Shown here piece by piece: positions 61,251 to 64,000 of a DNA stretch of 64,000 nucleotides. How positions within the stretch are numbered: position 1 is the first letter of the stretch; each line of letters begins with the position of its first letter. The notes under the pieces are model-generated. The model was not told where the DNA came from, searched no databases, and saw only the letters and a program-made list of their open reading frames with translations. The DNA lies in contig JAGNHB010000001.1 in the NCBI GenBank assembly GCA_018001935.1, forward strand, positions 62,001 through 126,000. The letters are read 5' to 3'. The DNA is from Acidobacteriota bacterium. Lineage in GTDB: Bacteria; Acidobacteriota; JAAYUB01. Position numbers and translations under genes: made by a program.

Positions 61251-64000
61251 TTATCTGACCTCGAAAGCCAGGGTGACGTTGGTCCACACCTTGACCTTGA
61301 CCCCGCTCTTCTCCGCGGGGGTGTACCGCCACTTGGCGAGGGCGGACTGAACGGGCCCGGAGTAGATGGGGCCGGCGTTCGGGGGGCTCACGCTCCGGAT
61401 GATGACCTTCTCCACGGCGCCGGTGTGGGAAACCAGCAACCCGCAGGTGACGGTGACTTTTCCCCGGATGTTGATCCGCTTGGCCGCGTCGGAGGGGTTC
61501 GAGGGAGACGGCTGAGCGACGGGTTTGGGCGGTTTGACGTCCGAGGTGAGGGCGACCAGGTCCCCGGTTTTCACCTGGTCCTGCGCCGTGGGCAACCCGA
61601 GCTGGAAGTCGCTCCGGGGCTGGACCGCGGGCGTGGCCGCGGGGCGGGGCGCCGTGGCCGGCGGAGGCGCGGGCGCCGTGGGCACGGGGGCCGGGGCCGC
61701 CGGGGCCGGTTGTGGCGGCAGGAAGGGCAGGCCGGAGGTCGGGAGCGGAACGCTGCTGGTCCCCTGGGCGCCCGGGATCACGCCGATCGCCGCGGGTTGC
61801 ACGTTGGGGCGGACGGGTTGGGGCGGCTGGGGCGTCCCGGGCGGGGGCGTCTTGGCATCGGGGCGGGTTCCGGCGACGGGCGCGGTCTGAGAGGGACCGG
61901 GCGCGGTCGAGGACGGGGTCTCCCCCGTCTCCCCGGGCGCGGGTTCACCGCTGGACGTTCCAGGTTCCGAAGAGGGCTCGGAGGGGCCGGCCTGTTCCTG
62001 CCGGGTCCCCGGCGCAGGTTCCGGCTCTTTCTTGCCGCCGCCCATGAAGAGGACGATCAGCAGGATGATGATCACGACGCCCGCGGCGGCCCCGATGAGG
62101 ATGCCTTTCGGGAAGGGCTTGCCGGCGGGGGCGGCGGCGGTGAACGCGGGGGCCTGGCTGGCTCGTTTCTGCTCTTTCAGCAGCTTGGTCGGCGACTTGT
62201 CGTCCGCCGGCTTGGGCGCGACCGGGGCCTTGGGAACCACGGGGGCCTTGGGGGCGGCCGGGGCCGCCGGGGCCGGCTTCGGTTCGGGGGCCTTGACCGG
62301 TTCCGGGGCCTTCCTGACTTCCACGGGTTTTTTCGGCTCGGGGGCCTTCTTCGGGGGCGGTTTGACCGGTTCCGGGGCCTTCTTGGCCTCGGCCGGTTTC
62401 CGGATTTCCAGCGGTTTCCGCTGATCCGCGGCCGGCTTGAGCTGCGGCGTCGGCGTCGGGGGCTCCATGGGCTTCGCGGGGGCTGCCGCGACCGGCGTGA
62501 GGAACGGGGCGGTCGGGGCGGAAGAGGGTTTATCCGCCGGCTTCGCCTGGCTGGAGACGATGATCTCCTCGTTGACCGCGGGGGGGGCTGCCGCCCGGGC
62601 CCGGGTTTCGACGGGCATCGCCTGGAGGCCCGCCATTTCGTCCTGGCCGAGGAGGACCGTTTCTTCGCTCGGCGGTTTCGGCGCCGCACTCTCCGCGCCT
62701 TCCTGGAACTCGTCGAAGGACAGGTGCTGGACTTCGGCCTCTTTCAAGCCGAAGTAGTCGGGGAACACCCGGATCAGGATCTGGGCGAGGTCCTTCGGGG
62801 TCGGAACCGCCCCGCCCGCGTGCAGGTAATCGTGCAGGTCCTTGATCATGGAGGCCGCATTCTGGTAGCGCTTGGCGGAGTCGATCATCAGCGCCTTGTC
62901 CACGATCTGCTTCAGACGGGGCGGGAGGTTGTTCAACTCGTTGTCGAGCAGGGGGATTTTACCCGAGCGCACCTTTTCCAGAACGTCGAACTCCGAGGAG
63001 TCCTCGAAGAGCACCTTGCCGCTCACCATCTCGCAGAGGACGATACCCAGGGAGTAGATGTCCGAGGACTTGTTGACGTTCTTCCCCCACGCCTGTTCGG
63101 GGCTCATGTAGAGCAACTTGCCCTTGAGGGCGCCCTTCACGGTGTGGTGAATCTTCGATTCGGCCTTGGAGATCCCGAAGTCCACCAGCTTGACCTCGCC
63201 TTCCCGGGAGATGAGGATGTTCTGGGGTGAGACATCCCGGTGGACGATGTTCATCTCCTTGTTGTTGAAGTCCTTCTTGTGGTGGGCGTAGTCGAGGGCG
63301 CTGGCGATCTGCAGCGCGATGTAGGCGGCGATCTTGTGCGGGACCCGGATCTTGATTTCCTTGGCCTTGCTGAGCACTTTCTTCAGGTCGAACCCGTCGA
63401 CGTGCTCCATGGCGATGTAGTAGGAGTTGTCGATTTTCCCGAAATCGAAGATGTTGGCGATGTTCTGGTGGGTCAGCTGCGCGGCGATCTTCGCCTCGTC
63501 GATGAACATCGTCACCAGTTCCTTGTTGTCGGAGAGGTGCGGGAGGATCCGCTTGATGGCGACGATCTTCTGGAAGCCCTCGTGCCCGCGCTTCTTGGCC
63601 TTGAACAGCTCGGCCATCCCGCCGTGGCCGATTTTCTCGATGAGGGCGTACTCCCCGAACTTCTGGCCCTCCTCGACGACTTCTTCCTCCGGTTCGGGGC
63701 GGGGCGACTCGATGACCTTCCCGATGCTGGTGTCCGAGAGCCCCACGCCGCTGAGGGTGTCGCTGAGCTTCCGCTCGAGGTCGGTGTCGAAGGACATCAT
63801 GAGCCGCTCGACCGCCTTTGCGCTGTCTTCCGCATCCTTGTCCCGGAGAATGTCCTCCTCGAGCTGCTTGATCTTGAGCTGACCGGTGTCGGGCATGACG
63901 GGGGCGACGGCCGTCGCGGCCGGAGCGGCCGGAGCGGCCGGGGCGGCCGCGGCCGCGGCCACGGGAGCTGGGGCCGGGGCGGGTTTCGGCGCCTTGGCCC
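61251..64000 (-). CDS. Ser/Thr protein kinase with C-terminal TonB-like domain, 5' end outside window
   Basis: About 915 residues are visible; the N-terminus runs off the window inside an Ala/Pro-rich stretch. After an acidic linker comes a Pkn-type kinase: [79 protein letters not shown] and [20 protein letters not shown], so catalytic residues are complete. Next an Ala/Pro/Lys-rich region, one helix ([20 protein letters not shown]), a Pro/Gly-rich external spacer, and at the end [64 protein letters not shown], which reads like a TonB C-terminal domain. A cytoplasmic kinase joined to a periplasmic TonB_C-like module is unusual. Confidence 0.9.
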   Translation of the reverse strand, partial: AKAPKPAPAPAPVAAAAAAPAAPAAPAATAVAPVMPDTGQLKIKQLEEDILRDKDAEDSAKAVERLMMSFDTDLERKLSDTLSGVGLSDTSIGKVIESPRPEPEEEVVEEGQKFGEYALIEKIGHGGMAELFKAKKRGHEGFQKIVAIKRILPHLSDNKELVTMFIDEAKIAAQLTHQNIANIFDFGKIDNSYYIAMEHVDGFDLKKVLSKAKEIKIRVPHKIAAYIALQIASALDYAHHKKDFNNKEMNIVHRDVSPQNILISREGEVKLVDFGISKAESKIHHTVKGALKGKLLYMSPEQAWGKNVNKSSDIYSLGIVLCEMVSGKVLFEDSSEFDVLEKVRSGKIPLLDNELNNLPPRLKQIVDKALMIDSAKRYQNAASMIKDLHDYLHAGGAVPTPKDLAQILIRVFPDYFGLKEAEVQHLSFDEFQEGAESAAPKPPSEETVLLGQDEMAGLQAMPVETRARAAAPPAVNEEIIVSSQAKPADKPSSAPTAPFLTPVAAAPAKPMEPPTPTPQLKPAADQRKPLEIRKPAEAKKAPEPVKPPPKKAPEPKKPVEVRKAPEPVKAPEPKPAPAAPAAPKAPVVPKAPVAPKPADDKSPTKLLKEQKRASQAPAFTAAAPAGKPFPKGILIGAAAGVVIIILLIVLFMGGGKKEPEPAPGTRQEQAGPSEPSSEPGTSSGEPAPGETGETPSSTAPGPSQTAPVAGTRPDAKTPPPGTPQPPQPVRPNVQPAAIGVIPGAQGTSSVPLPTSGLPFLPPQPAPAAPAPVPTAPAPPPATAPRPAATPAVQPRSDFQLGLPTAQDQVKTGDLVALTSDVKPPKPVAQPSPSNPSDAAKRINIRGKVTVTCGLLVSHTGAVEKVIIRSVSPPNAGPIYSGPVQSALAKWRYTPAEKSGVKVKVWTNVTLAFEVR

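Overview
This is a GC-rich window of about 64 kb from a diderm (Gram-negative-type) bacterium. It encodes a TolC/RND/adaptor efflux system, TonB-like proteins, lipoproteins and periplasmic enzymes. The gene mix fits Acidobacteriota or a neighbouring phylum: a two-component propeller sensor kinase, a DUF4388 protein, a Ser/Thr kinase with a long Ala/Pro linker, a YfhO membrane protein, a fused MFS/spermidine synthase, SelB beside an AmmeMemoRadiSam-type radical SAM enzyme, and many palindromic intergenic repeats. No rRNA or tRNA was seen, so this placement is an inference. I see no prophage, transposase, CRISPR array or obvious island; it reads as ordinary chromosome.

Layout. 1-3.4 kb: two small membrane or secreted proteins, a helix-hairpin-helix protein, a photolyase-like radical SAM protein and a secreted M28 peptidase. 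3.7-10.4 kb: a TetR-controlled efflux operon (TetR, adaptor, RND pump, TolC) with a clear palindromic operator over its promoter. 10.6-14 kb: two membrane proteins and a ZIP metal transporter. 14-19.2 kb: a 14-blade propeller sensor histidine kinase and an aromatic-amino-acid-type decarboxylase. 19.5-27.8 kb: YfhO membrane protein, exported isoaspartyl peptidase, RpiB, TonB-like protein and fused MFS/spermidine synthase. 28-31 kb: CysS, HU and an M50 membrane protease. 31-41.4 kb: a secreted protein, thioredoxin lipoprotein, FmdB-type zinc ribbon, then a tight run of a Pro-rich protein, ArgS, a secreted protein, Der, a MurG with a HEAT-like C-terminal extension, and MraY. 42.4-47.6 kb: undecaprenyl-phosphate sugar transferase, TSUP permease and a four-GAF diguanylate cyclase. 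48.3-53 kb: a small Cys-rich protein, a secreted protein, and an ECF sigma/anti-sigma/envelope-sensing operon. 53-61 kb: SpoVR, a triple-repeat secreted protein, a lone receiver, DUF4388 protein, TatA, SelB and an AmrS-like radical SAM enzyme. 61-64 kb: a coiled-coil small protein and the 3' part of a Ser/Thr kinase ending in a TonB-like domain.

The strongest unexplained signal lies between the genes. At least a dozen intergenic elements are inverted repeats whose arms are themselves built of three to seven tandem 9-11 bp words. Several are bounded by the terminal inverted repeat CGCAAAAAGTC/GACTTTTTGCG. A second element, about 86 bp with the same termini and a conserved hairpin, occurs on its own and also nested inside the loop of one of the larger palindromes.
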